From contig JAGMVK010000001.1 of NCBI GenBank assembly GCA_020747065.1, positions 1,116,001 to 1,180,000 on the forward strand: a stretch of DNA of 64,000 nucleotides, written 5' to 3'. The notes under the pieces were generated by a model, which saw only the letters and a list, made by a program, of their open reading frames with translations, was not told the origin of the DNA and searched no databases. The DNA is from Cadophora sp. MPI-SDFR-AT-0126 (lineage: Eukaryota > Ascomycota > Leotiomycetes > Helotiales > Ploettnerulaceae). How positions within the stretch are numbered: position 1 is the stretch's first letter; each line of letters begins with the position of its first letter. This document shows, piece by piece, positions 33,592-44,644 of the stretch. A program made the position numbers and the translations under genes.

Positions 33592-36500
33592 ATGTCAGGG
33601 CAAGGATATCATGGAAGTCGTGGCGGAGGCGGCGGGCGAGGAGACTTTGGAGGCGGCAGAGGCGGTGGAGGAGGAGGTCGAGGCGACTTCAGAGGTGGTA
33701 GAGGTGGTGGAGGCGGCCGCGGTGGTGGTGATCGAGGAGGACGAGGAGGACGAGGAGGTTTCTCTTCAGGGCCTCCCGAGGTCCGAGTCTTTAAGTGAGT
33801 TGATCAAGAATCTCCTATGCTATCCCACTTATTGAACTCGTACAGGAGTCCGGGCAATGCTCCCATCGCTCCCGACACTCAGATTATGACCATTGAGGAA
33901 AATTACATGAAGAATAGCAAGGGCATTAATGCTCTAGCTAATCTTTCAACCACTTCGCGCTTCCCTCCACGTCCTGGACATGGCACAATGGGAAAGAAAA
34001 TCATGGTATATGCCAACTACTTCAAATTGATCGCTCCGCCCAATCTGAGCCTCACACGCTACAACGTTGAGGTTTCCCCTCCTGCCACAGGCAAGAAACT
34101 AGGACGGATCTTTCAGCTTCTTCTTGAACTGCCCAATTTTGCAGGTGTCGCCACGGAGTGGAAGAGTATGATCATCTCTACCAAGGATCTCAACCTTCCC
34201 CCGGGCTACACTGTGCAAATTCCATACCGAAAAGAGGGTGAGGACGAGCCGCTTGAGCGAGCAGTCACTTACAATGTTAGAGTGATCACTCCACTCACCT
34301 ACTTGGTGTCTGATCTCATCAAATTCCTCGCCTCCCAAAACCCCCAACCGCCGTACACCCAAAAGGCCGAAGTCATCCAGATGATGAATGCTGTGTTCGG
34401 GTGCTATCCTCAAGCTCACCCTGGTGTTGGGTCGATCGGACAAAACAGACACTTCTCATTGGATCGGAGCCAAGCCAATGCTCACAATATCCACGTCCTT
34501 GGTGGAGGATTGGAATCCCTACGTGGCTATTTCTTGAGTGTCCGACCAGCTACCGGAGGCCTTCTCCTCAACGTCAACGTCACCCATGGCGTCTTTTTCG
34601 AACCTGATCGCCTGGATACGTTGTTCCCCAAGTTGGGTACGGGCAACAAAGCCACGTTGGCAAAGAAATTGAACAAGCTTCGTGTCCGCGTTACTCACTT
34701 AACAAGCAAAAAGAACAAGAAGAATCAGGACGTCCCCCGTATCAAGACGATCTGTGGACTGGCACTGACGACTGATGGTCGCTCGGAGGAGCATCCACCC
34801 AGAATCGCGGTGAACTATGCTGGCCCGACGCAAGTCAGTTTCTGGCTATCCGATACTCCTCCAGGTGATGCCCCTGCTGGGACAAGCACTTCTGGGAAAG
34901 GTAAGAAGTCTGGCGGACCTCCGCAAGGCGGACTTCCTGTTAACCAGTACATCACCGTGTACAACTACTTCCAGAGGAGTATATTCCCCTACCTGTTTTC
35001 ACCGCCCTTCCCCCGCTGACCATACGAATAGAGTACCCCCACATCCAGATCAGCGATCGTAACCCTGTGGTCAACGTTGGCAATAAGGAGCATCCAATGT
35101 ATCTGCCCGCGGAGGTTTGTGTTGTCTTGCCTGGTCAGCCAATTGGCCGTCGCCTCAGCCCAAATCAGACCCAGGAAATGATTACCTTCGCTTGTCGCAA
35201 GCCGTGGGAGAATGCTAATTCCATTGTCGGAGATGGCAGAGCCGTCCTTGGGCTCAATTCTTCAGCCAACTCTATCGCTAACGCCTTTGGCATTCAAGTA
35301 GGATCATCTCTTGTCACTGTGGCCGCACGCGTCTTGCCACCACCACAAATCAAGTACAAGAATGCCCGAACGAAGCAGGAGACTGCCACGGTGCCAAAAT
35401 TCGGATCGTGGAACATGGCCAATGTCCAGTTCCATACCGGCAGCAATATTGGCAAGTGGACGTACATCCATTTCCGATCCAACAGACGCAGTGACAACTT
35501 CAGTGAAGGCGAGCTTCAAGGAACTGTTGCCAAGTTTAGAGCATTCTTGAACGATTCTGGAATCAATGCGAACGGCTTCGTCCAGGTTCCACCCCCACCG
35601 ACGGTCAACCTGTTTGATGGTGAGAATGCTCGTAACGACAGTATCATCCGCGACATCTTCCGCCGGTTCCACATGGCATCGCCCGATGTTAAGCCTCGCT
35701 TTGTATTCTGTATTCTGCCATACAATGATGTTGCTCTCTACAACAGCATCAAGACTGTTGGCGATACTAAAGCCGGAATCCATACTGTTTGCGTCGTCGG
35801 CTCGAAATTCATGAAGGGAAACAGACAGGAGCAGTACTTCGGTAATGTTTCCTTGAAATTCAACCTGAAAGCAGGAGGTATCAACCACACTCTTGATTCT
35901 GGGAAGCTCGGTATTATTTCCGAAGGCAAGACGATGGTCGTCGGTCTTGATGTCACTCACCCTTCCCCTGGGTCAAAGGAGGGCGCTCCCAGTGTTGCAG
36001 GTATTGTAGCAAGCGTTGACAAATGGCTCGGACAATGGCCAGCTGACTTCAATGTCCAAACCGGAAAGAAGGAGATGGTGGAGGCCTTAGAGTCCATGAT
36101 GATCTCCCGTCTAAAGCTCTGGCAAAAGCGGAACAACAACGCCCTTCCCGTTAACATTATCATCTACCGCGATGGTGTCTCCGAGGGACAGTATCAGTTG
36201 GTCTTGGACGAGGAACTTCCGCTAATCCGCAATGCGTGTCGTCAAATCTATCCAGCCGAGGCAACGAAGCAGAACTTTCCCAAGATTTCAATCATTATCT
36301 GCGGAAAGCGACACCATACTCGATTCTATCCTACCGCTGAAAAGGACGCCGATCGATCTTCCAACTGTGAACCTGGCACAATCGTCGACCGTGGCGTTAC
36401 TGAAGTCGGAGCATGGGACTTTTTCCTCCAGGCTCACTGTTGTCTGCAAGGTACTGCGCGATCAGCTCACTATTATGTGATTTTGGATGAAATCTTCAGA

Positions 36501-36788
36501 GGTATTAAGCCAGTTGGTCAGCACAAGAGCGCTGCAGATGCCTTAGAGGACCTCACGCACAACATGTCACATCTCTTTGGCCGGGCCACCAAGGCAGTCA
36601 GTTTGTGCCCGCCCGCATACTACGCCGACCTCCTATGCACCCGCCTCAGATGTTACTTATCTGACCAATTCGATCCGCAAGAAACTTCAGTAACGCCTAG
36701 TGTTGCAAGTGGTTCGACTGGAACGAAAGGCAAGGACGATCCAATTACCATTGGTGAGGCACTTAAGGACTCGATGTTCTACATCTAA
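33592..36788 (+). CDS. qde-2: Argonaute (QDE-2-like), 1030 aa
   Basis: Exons 33592-33794, 33846-34978 and 35032-36788 close in frame. Residues 1-65 are almost all Gly/Arg (RGG repeats). ArgoN, linker and PAZ regions follow (KKIMVYANYFKLIAPPN; HFSLDRSQANAHNIHVLGGG; GGLLLNVNVTHGVFF). The PIWI domain carries catalytic acids Asp752 (VVGLDVTHP), Asp826 (IIYRDGVSEGQY) and Asp978 (PPAYYADLL), with a candidate Glu finger near residue 793 (GKKEMVEALE). This is the DEDD slicer arrangement of fungal Argonautes. The protein loads Dicer-made small RNAs and cleaves complementary RNA in quelling or RNAi. The symbol follows the Neurospora homologue, and orthology versus the second fungal Argonaute was not tested. 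Confidence 0.95.
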
Positions 36789-37609
36789 GGATATCCGATG
36801 CTGAGCCCGACCCGTGGTTGAGAGACAGATGCGTCGCTCATTGCCTTCTTCACTCACTAAGTCGATCCTTGCACTGCTGCAATATCATTTGGGGCAGCAA
36901 GCAGCGTACCGCCACACTCATTTATTCTTACAGCGAGCGAATATTCGCGATTGAGCGTAACGGAATCGAATTGGTCATAATTTCTTTGCAAAATTCTAGT
37001 GCAAATCCAATGGTAGACAACAAGGCTTGTCGAGCAGCGGATCACTTGACTGTTATTTACTGCGGTTTGTCTAAATTTCAACATAAGACAGACATATCTG
37101 ACAGCTTCTGCGATTGCGATCATGGGTCTTGGGAGAATTGCATCATACAGACACAAGCAAACAGATGCTTTTTGATTCTAGATTTTACATCAGAATGACT
37201 TCATGATTTGATAAATTTGGATGCAGTGAGATGCGTGTCCTTGTGCAAGCAGTGATTTCTACTTGACGCCGAATCATTACCTCATGTCAAATGTCTCTCT
37301 AAAGGCATCCCGCACGCTCATCTTACAGCAAGGCTTATGAAGCTCTAAAAGCGGGTCTTGATGAGATTAGATGTTGGCATTTGTTTCGTTCGAATGTGAT
37401 TAGGTTCTGCTGGGAGTCGTGGGCACGTGGGAGAAGTTCTTCTACATTGACAAACTATAAGGCTTAATTGAACACAGATCATACATTTCTCATATAAAGC
37501 TTTCTCCCGGTCGCAAGATACAATTACATGTTGTTACGATGATGAAAGAGTTCGCAAGTCGAAATCTCCAGCCATGGGACACAACCTCCCAGTTGACTTG
37601 CCTATTCAT
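36789..37609. other. Convergent intergenic region
   Basis: 3' flanks of Argonaute and of the secreted-protein gene. The overlapping frames at 36818-37198 (plus) and 36857-37156 (minus) have no domain support. Confidence 0.5.
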
Positions 37610-38449
37610 CTATTCCTTCAATCCACTCTTCGCCACACTGCCCCCACTCGTACCCGACTTTCTTCCTTGACCCTCCTTCTTCCCAGGACTCCCAGCAGCA
37701 GCCACAGGAGCAGCTTGACCCTTTACTTCCTGCTTCTTCTGACCCTGCACATTCCCCTTCCCCTTCGGCTTCGGCCTCTCCACAACCTTCCCCTGCTTAT
37801 CCTTCTCGCCACACCACAGCCTCAGCGAGTAAATCCACCTCTCGCCCCAAACATCCTCCCTCATCTTCGGCACGAAGTGGAAGTCCTGCCCGTGCGCCAC
37901 GTACGTGAAGCCCCTCATCCCGACATTCGCTTTCGCCTTGTGCCCCGAGATGCACTCGAAGTTCCAGGGCTGCCACACGGGGATGTCGTCCCATTCTAGC
38001 TCTTCCATCTTCTGTGTTTTGGGGAGCTCGCCGTTGTGGGGTGGGGGTGGGTGGGTGAGGTCGACGTGTTGGGAGTCTTGGAGCGATGAGGAGGGGCCGG
38101 GGAGGGATTTGTATTGTGATTGTGAGTTTGATTTTGATTGAGAGGAGGAGGAAGGATCGTAGGCCGGGAGCTCCGTGAGCGAGATCTTGCGACCGACGGA
38201 ACGCTTCTTGAGTTTCGATCTAGCTTTCCAGTTGTGGGAGTGCTGGTGCGAGTATAGCTCGTCTTGCATGCTGTTGTGCTCGGCCAGAGTGGTGCTTATC
38301 CAGCAGGTTACGACGCCGTTGTCGGTTATGCTTGCTTCGAAGGGAGCAGTGTGCGAGAAGGGGAGGGTGCCGTTGAATTCCATGCAGGCGTGTATTGTGA
38401 GGGGGAGGGACGCTGCGGCGAGGATGAGGGGAATGGTGGGGAGCTTCAT
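37610..38449 (-). CDS. Hypothetical secreted protein with possible kexin site and Lys-rich tail, 279 aa
   Basis: A single exon. The start at 38449 gives a clear signal peptide (MKLPTIPLILAAASLPLTIHA); the frame extends upstream but that would bury the signal. The mature part has four visible Cys (ACMEF, VTCWIS, FECISGH, RLWCGE), compatible with two disulfides. A dibasic SKLKKRSVG site at about residue 77 could be cut by Kex2. Between the Cys pairs lies a Ser/Gln/Pro-rich linker. A globular block DDIPVWQPWNFECISG to RWIYSLRLWCGE comes next, and the last ~65 residues are Lys/Gly/Gln-rich. The family is not recognised. Small secreted proteins of this kind are often effectors or wall proteins; that is only a possibility here. 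Confidence 0.75.
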   Translation of the reverse strand: MKLPTIPLILAAASLPLTIHACMEFNGTLPFSHTAPFEASITDNGVVTCWISTTLAEHNSMQDELYSHQHSHNWKARSKLKKRSVGRKISLTELPAYDPSSSSQSKSNSQSQYKSLPGPSSSLQDSQHVDLTHPPPPHNGELPKTQKMEELEWDDIPVWQPWNFECISGHKAKANVGMRGFTYVAHGQDFHFVPKMREDVWGERWIYSLRLWCGEKDKQGKVVERPKPKGKGNVQGQKKQEVKGQAAPVAAAGSPGKKEGQGRKSGTSGGSVAKSGLKE

Positions 38450-39142
38450 GGTTGTAGAGAGTTCGAACTCTCGATCGGCTCTTTGAGTTGGGAATTGGGA
38501 GTGTTGGAAAAGTATGAGATATGAATTTCCTCTGTGAAGGAGCGAGATCCAGGAGAAGGAGGAAAGGAGGGGGGGGCGGAGGGGGGCGAGTGGATAGATA
38601 AGAACGCGTAAATCCATTCTTGCAGCGAGACATTATATCTTGTTCGAGAAAAGATTATTGAGCGTGTATGTGGTGGTGTCTTATCGCGAAGATTGGAATC
38701 GATAAATCGAAGCAAGGGAGGTAGAAATGCGCAGGTGTGGCGTTTCTCGCTTAATGACTCAGGGGTAAACAAGGAGGTCTTTCTGATAGAGTTTTTGGAT
38801 CTGTCAGTTTGACACTGTGCTCTGTATTTTCGCCAGAGTCTGGAGCAATGTAAATTAATAGGCTTCAAGATATGAATGCGCGGTATGCTGATTCCTGTAA
38901 ATTGAGAAAGTCGAGGCATACATTGAATAGTTCCACTGATTCGGTCTCCAATCAGCGGGCAGCAAATGGCTACCTCAAAACCTCTAGAGTCTAAAAACAC
39001 AGTGAAGTCCTCAACCGTCTTTTCAAGGTAGAGCCATTATACAGCCTGGCATGACAAGCAATCACGGGTTCTAAATCGGCTCCCATGTAGCCAGACGACG
39101 ATGTTAATTCCCAATCGTAAATAACATTGCCTTCTCTTAGTA
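38450..39142. other. Intergenic, no gene recognised
   Basis: This is the upstream region of the secreted-protein gene and the 3' flank of the DUF3176 pseudogene. Minus-strand frames here are continuations of the open frame above the signal-peptide ATG or lack coding character. Confidence 0.5.
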
Positions 39143-41168
39143 TCAAGTACATGAGTTTTCAAACTCCCACAAGCCGTCCTTCTCTCTCAAAGCCACTCTG
39201 GAGTCACTAGTAACCTTTACCAGACCATCAGGTCTGCCTAAAGCACTCTTGGAATTCTCTTTCAGTTCCTCGTCCACACCGGAGAACAGTAAGGCCAAGG
39301 CACTACCCTTCCATGCCATAACGCCAACACTTCTCGTTTTCAGGATGATCGGAAAACAGGACAAGCGCGACAGGAAGAGATAGCCATTCCCACCGAACTT
39401 GTACAAGCAGTCTTTCACGGTACGCCGTTCCAAAATAAATTGATTCTGGCGTTGTGGCCGGAGATGTCTGCTGGATGTTATTGGTCATGCTGAGTGCCAC
39501 GTTGGAGACCAACTGGCTCATATCGCTGTCATTACCCCATCCAACCCACAATGCATCAATCCACGCCGATCTGTTGAACGTGCCTCCGCTGCCAGCCTGG
39601 ATCAGACTTGAGAGAAGATATTCTGAAATCCAGCTTGCGAACCATGCCATGAATTTACCCCAACGAAGTACGTGGCCCCTCGATTCACGTTCATACTTGA
39701 CGGCATATCCGTGGAGACTATGGTTCCGTTCACGTCATCTCCCTCCGGATCTGGCGGGAATGTCACCTGGCTCCAGGTTTCTATCGTCCGCTGGTCCAGC
39801 TGGTTGCTAGTAACGCTAATTTTGTATGCTTGGATGCAATACCACAGCGCGCACTCCTGAGCTGAGATGAGAGACGCATCCCAGGCCGGTGCACCGTATG
39901 GCATACCGATCGTCTCGAAGTTCAAGATATATGGGATGGTCGTGGACGAGACATTGTACGAAACACCATTGTCAGACTGACTTGGAAGATATTGACGTAA
40001 TCGCCTTTGCCAACGCTGAGAGTCTGATCGTCTGGCAGCCTGTATATGCATGATCGATCATCGCTTGGATCATAGGTACTGCCGGTGCAATTTTCGGGTG
40101 GGCTCCATTTCCGGTTGATATTCACCACAAACGCCCAGAGATGGTGTGATTGGCCATGTACAGTTTCCTGTTCTACATGGAGCTGGAAGATGAGACGCGT
40201 TTGTTGCTAGTATGCCGTTGTATATCGCGGCGTAGGTTGACCAATCTGGGACTTTGTTTTCTGTCCTAGGAATTAGCGGATGCATCTAAGTAAAGCAAGA
40301 AACCGGGGAGTGAGACATGCCTCCGGAATTATCAAGATTTCTTGAAATGTTGTAACTAGTACTTCGTGGAAAACTGAGTTCTGAGGGGCTCGCTAGGTCA
40401 TCGATGGTGTTGGTGTATTGGGTCGTCAAGACTTGTTGGGTGAAAGCATCGAAGGCTAGAGCCAAAACTGTAATGACTGCTCTGAGAGACAAGCTGTCCC
40501 TAAGAACACAAAAATTTTAGTTGCGAAGTTAGAAAAATATAATCCAGATCTAGAAATCTAACATACCTTCCCCTCAACGTCCAAAGTAAGTCCAAGCTTC
40601 CCCATGATCCCCGAGACGCATTATCCAAAACTTCCAGGTCTTCCAGTCGTCGTCCGTTCTCAGGTGCTCTATCGACTGAGAACCATAGCCATTTACCTTG
40701 GCTCAATCCAGAGGCGACGGGTATCATCAGACACGTTCTGCAAATTGTCGCGAGAACAGCAACGTCTCCGTTCAGAGTAATGCCATGTCCCAGTCGCCGT
40801 GCAACTGTTTCGTTGTAATGGTATAGCAAACCTACTAGAGCAGCCATGGAGAGTATAGAAATAGTTGCCGCTAGAATTTCGTACTTCCACCAGCTTTGAT
40901 AAGATATTAGACGGCTTCGTGGTCTGGTCTTCGGAGAAGATTTTGCGGCGTATGAAGTATCAGGGATCATCAAAGGATCTTCAGGGTCGGTCACTAGCTG
41001 TGGTGACAGGATACTGGGCTGGACTGTTGCTCGTTCGGACTCGTCATTTGGGAGAAGACTTCTTGAGGAATCGTAGCTGGGTAAAGATGGAACAGGCGTC
41101 CGTGGAATGGAGGTGCTCGTAGGGACAACAGATGGGACATGACGACTCAGGAGTGAATCAGAATCCAT
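39143..41168 (-). pseudogene. DUF3176 multi-pass membrane protein, frameshifted
   Basis: The first exon (41168 to about 40567) is intact: a polar N-terminus, then helix WWKYEILAATISILSMAALV and the DUF3176 hallmark SGLSQGKWLWFS with ASRGSWGSLDLLW. A second exon (SLRAVITVLALAFDAFTQQV) follows after a GTATGT/TTAG intron. Downstream, homology continues but jumps frame several times without room for introns: after PITPSLGVCG (about 40130), after GDYVNIF (about 39980), around 39660, and inside the last membrane segment, where LSLPVALVLF breaks off near 39350 and resumes as IILKTRSVGVMAWKG in another frame with residues missing. The C-terminus otherwise looks normal. The family is fungal and of unknown function. 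One break might be an intron; the last one cannot be. Confidence 0.75.
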
Positions 41169-42227
41169 AATCAATTCTCGATGATCGATGTCGAAAGCTT
41201 AAATAGAAAGAGAAAATTAACGCCGCTCTGCAAAACAAGCTTGGAAGGGAAGGCTGAGATATATACTTTCCAGCTGCTCAAAATGAGGATTCGATGTTGC
41301 ATCTGCATCACCCACTACGCCTCATTGTCAGCCTGATTGTCGGCCAAGAAACTCGTTTCAGAAATGAGATCCACCATCTGCACGAATAGTATCAATTCTC
41401 CAACACTCCGTCAAGAAGCGTAGGAGTGGGTGCAGAATGTGGCTTTGTGAGTAGGTTGTTGGGGGCTGTTTTGCGAATGGATTGGTTAAGTTCGCGATTG
41501 GCCCGATTGGTTGATGCATGTGAATGAAGCCATCAGAGCCTCGCCCTCGGAAATAGCATTGCAAATTTAGGGGCCGAGTAAGGGCTCAGATGTGAGAGAA
41601 TCTTTAAATTTGATTCTGGAATTCGTGCCGTTGCGATAGAGTGCTATCCTCACACGGACCCAATTTTGTTGTGTTGAGAATCTGCTGCGACACAAAAATT
41701 GATGAGTTTCGAATTGCCTGTAGATTTTGGGTCTCGCAAAAACGGGATGACTTGTCTCGTATTGTCTTAAACCTGTGGTGATCTGAAAGGTAGAAGTGCA
41801 TGTATTCTCTGGAAAGGGACACCGTCGTTTCATGCCGTTGATCCTTTGTCAACTGCTCTGGAAGCGAGTGTTGCTTAGTGAGCCTCGCTTAAATAGGGTC
41901 AGTGAATGCCTTTGTTTTGGTGACTCGCCGCCAGCTTCATGGATGTCGCATTCACGGTATATGTTTCATACCGGCAGCCCAGGTCCCATAGTAAAGATGA
42001 AAGAAGAACTTAGCTTACATCGAGACATGCGCCTCGAGAGCCTCGCTCAATCTCGTCTGCCATCGAAAAAAACAACTGTGGAATTGCCCAAAACACCAGC
42101 CTCTGTTCACACAGCTCAACATAGCAAAGCCTACCATTGAATGGTAGAAATGACATTCCTTGTCATCATCTCATTTATTCAGCACGGTCCTTCCTGGGAA
42201 TCGAATCGACGCTCGCCCAATCTCGGA
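41169..42227. other. Intergenic, no gene recognised
   Basis: This is the upstream region of the DUF3176 pseudogene. A minus-strand pair of frames at 41567-41852 shows no domain. No repeats are seen. Confidence 0.5.
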
Positions 42228-42587
42228 ATGTGCACATTGACCACAACATTATACACATCCTGCAGCTGTCGAGTGCCCTCCCTCGAAACTTGTCCACGCT
42301 GCCCCTCAGTCGGCTATACCCGTTGCATTGACAACCGACAAATCATCACTACCACCAAAGGCGCCTGTGTTGGTATAGGAGCATGTCCGTTCATGACTAT
42401 GACCGAGAAGAACCTCTTCAGACGCCGCAACAGTAGTGGGACTGAAAAGGGCGAGGATGGTGGCGATGAGCTAGGTAGTAAGAGCCTAGGTTGGAGATGG
42501 GGCTTGGATACATGTGATTTCGGTTGGGGGGTTTTCTGGTTTCGATTTCGGGTACGGTATAGGACATGGCAAATGCCACATCAATAG
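42228..42587 (+). CDS. Possible small Cys-rich hypothetical protein, 119 aa
   Basis: A single open frame from ATG 42228. The first ~55 residues are Cys-rich: MCTLTTTLYTSCSCRVPSLE, then TCPRCPSVGYTRC and GACVGIGACP. The rest is charged and then aromatic, with no signal peptide. The beginning resembles small fungal Cys-rich cytosolic proteins that start with MC and carry CxxC pairs, but the match is weak and made by eye. It lies in an otherwise gene-free 2.8 kb. It may be spurious or missing an intron in the C-terminal part. Confidence 0.4.
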   Translation: MCTLTTTLYTSCSCRVPSLETCPRCPSVGYTRCIDNRQIITTTKGACVGIGACPFMTMTEKNLFRRRNSSGTEKGEDGGDELGSKSLGWRWGLDTCDFGWGVFWFRFRVRYRTWQMPHQ

Positions 42588-43993
42588 TCTTCTAGGGCAT
42601 GCAGGTGGCTGGATAAAAGTGTTTACCAAGCATAACGAATCAAGCTCTTGTTCCTGCATGTTCAAAGTGGTCTTGAGCAACATTCTTCCCAGTAGCACAA
42701 ACACGGCTGGTTCCCCGTCATGGGGTTTTGAGACCGCCCAATACCATGAGAGTAAGCCAATGACAGTCTTGCGTAAGTAAATCCATCATTCAGTGATGAG
42801 TCGACGAAGCACACTGTGACTGTAGTTCTATTGTGCTCCCAGAAACAGAGATAGATAAGACAAAGCATGGACACTAAATGGGAGATTTTCCTAGAATCTA
42901 GCAAATCGAATAAGTGGAACCGACCTTTGCTGACCAGTGACCTCAGTCCAATGGCTACCACCAAGCATGCAGATAGTCATTACCAGCATTTCCAAAGGAT
43001 TGGGAATTTCAACAGGTGCAGTTGTGTTCCTAGCTTTTATTTTCATGCTAGTCGCGGTGTGGACGATGATATCGCTATCTAAACCAGTTGAATGAGAGGA
43101 TCTTCCAGCCTACCTGGTAGGGTCTTTTTGGGTAACGGTCGTTTCCTAGTTCATCATCTCTGGTGAGGCGACTGCAATACTCCCTGACCAACCAAAAATT
43201 GCCATGAGGAAGCAGGGAGCGGAACAGCATGAATAAGCACAGGCAAAGGAGGTGAATACACACTACGAACTTTCAACACAAGCGACGTCACAAAGGAGCG
43301 AGCTCTCGATGATGACGTGCAAAGCTTTTGATGCATACTATTCAAATCCTTTCGCTTACCACCTTCTCAAGTACTTCGGCCACAGTTACCACTGCTGAGT
43401 GATAAAGAACTTTTAGGAAAAGAGATCTCAACGTTCAAGTAGGTAAGTGCAAGATTGCGAGTCAGATTCACGATTGGAAGATTAATACTAGAGCTGCCAC
43501 CGAGCTTTTACAATGATAGCAGCCCTTCCGTCAGGTGGCCAGAAAGCTGAAAATATATCTTGAGTAACGCAAAGACTGACCCCACAAATGAATAATGCTA
43601 TTGAGAAAGAGAAAGATTTGGAGGCTGGGGAGTCATGATCAAGTACTTATGCTTTGAAAAATGCATGGATCGAAGGCAACCAAACTTTTGGTTTTTCATA
43701 CGTGAAATATGAGGAAAGAAGAAGCGCTCCATCGGTATCGGGCAATGGAGAGAAGATGTAGAAGGATAGTGAAGTCAAGTAAGTTGGAAGTCGAAGTGTG
43801 GAAGAGCAAGACTCCATCCCGGCTCGGCGAAACAAGGCTCCGAGGTACCTCACTCAATCCACTCCTCAGTCGTGCAACCTGAACGATACAGAGCATCAAG
43901 GCTTGCTCCTCTGATCTTGAATTCGTGCAGATACAGTCTCTACCGGGTTAATTTGCATCTCTTCCCGGGTTTCAGGCTGCCAAAACACCGACC
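42588..43993. other. Intergenic, no gene recognised
   Basis: This is the upstream region of the HSBP1-like gene. Small overlapping frames on both strands have no supported product, and no repeat is visible. Confidence 0.5.
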
Positions 43994-44367
43994 ATGGCGT
44001 CCAACCAGTCATCCAGCTCGCCAAACAACAATCGCAATTCCGTCAACTCGGTTCGTTCTCTATTCTAGAACTCCTGGTTGGAGGGCTATGCTGAGAGACG
44101 ATATATAGATAGGAGGAGATGCCACTGCCCCCGCAGAACTCTCTGCCGTCGTTGACGAGCTTCTGAACTCCTTGTCGAATAAGTTTGCAGGTGTTTCGAG
44201 CGAGATCTTTGCAAAGAGTAAGCATTCATTGGAGAGAAGACTCGAGGGAGCCACGAATGCTAACAGTTTCACAAGTGGACGAGATGTCAAGACGATTGGA
44301 TAACCTCGAAGCTACTCTACAAAGCAATAATGAAGGTCGTGATGGAAAGTCCAGTCCAACAAAGTAA
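43994..44367 (+). CDS. HSBP1-like heat-shock-factor-binding coiled-coil protein, 85 aa
   Basis: Exons 43994-44050, 44109-44217 and 44276-44367 close in frame; ATG context is ACCATGGCG. After a Ser/Asn-rich N-terminus, residues 27-75 read AELSAVVDELLNSLSNKFAG, then VSSEIFAKMDEMSRRLDNLE. This is a heptad-repeat helix with the DEMSRRLDNLE signature of heat shock factor binding protein 1 (human DDMSSRIDDLE). HSBP1 trimerises and binds the HSF trimerisation coiled coil; it also stabilises the WASH complex in animals and amoebae. Which role applies in this fungus is unknown. The gene converges on an ER protein disulfide isomerase gene 277 bases away. Confidence 0.85.
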
Positions 44368-44644
44368 TACGTGGAGCGCTTCAACAAATGATAGTTGGAG
44401 ACCTAGTTTGGGGCGTTGGGGATACTGGAACGGAGTTTATGGGAGTTTACAGGCTGTTTTTGGTGGGCTCTACACGGTCATACTTCTGCAGTGTTAGCTT
44501 CGAGGTCACCAAAAGTGCATGATACCATCTCGTTCCGGAGCGTAGAAGAAAAAAGGTTCTGAATTGCTATCAAACGCCAGTTCCCAAGTCATTTATTTTC
44601 CTGATGATGATACATGCCACGCCACCCATTCCAGAACCAAGTAT

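Noticed and set aside
32975..33835. 286-codon plus-strand frame upstream of and into Argonaute exon 1
   Set aside because: It is a different frame of the GGC/CGA repeats plus CT-rich leader; no domain, and it conflicts with the well-supported Argonaute start.
35304..35960. 218-codon minus-strand frame opposite Argonaute
   Set aside because: Shadow of a conserved PIWI-coding exon.
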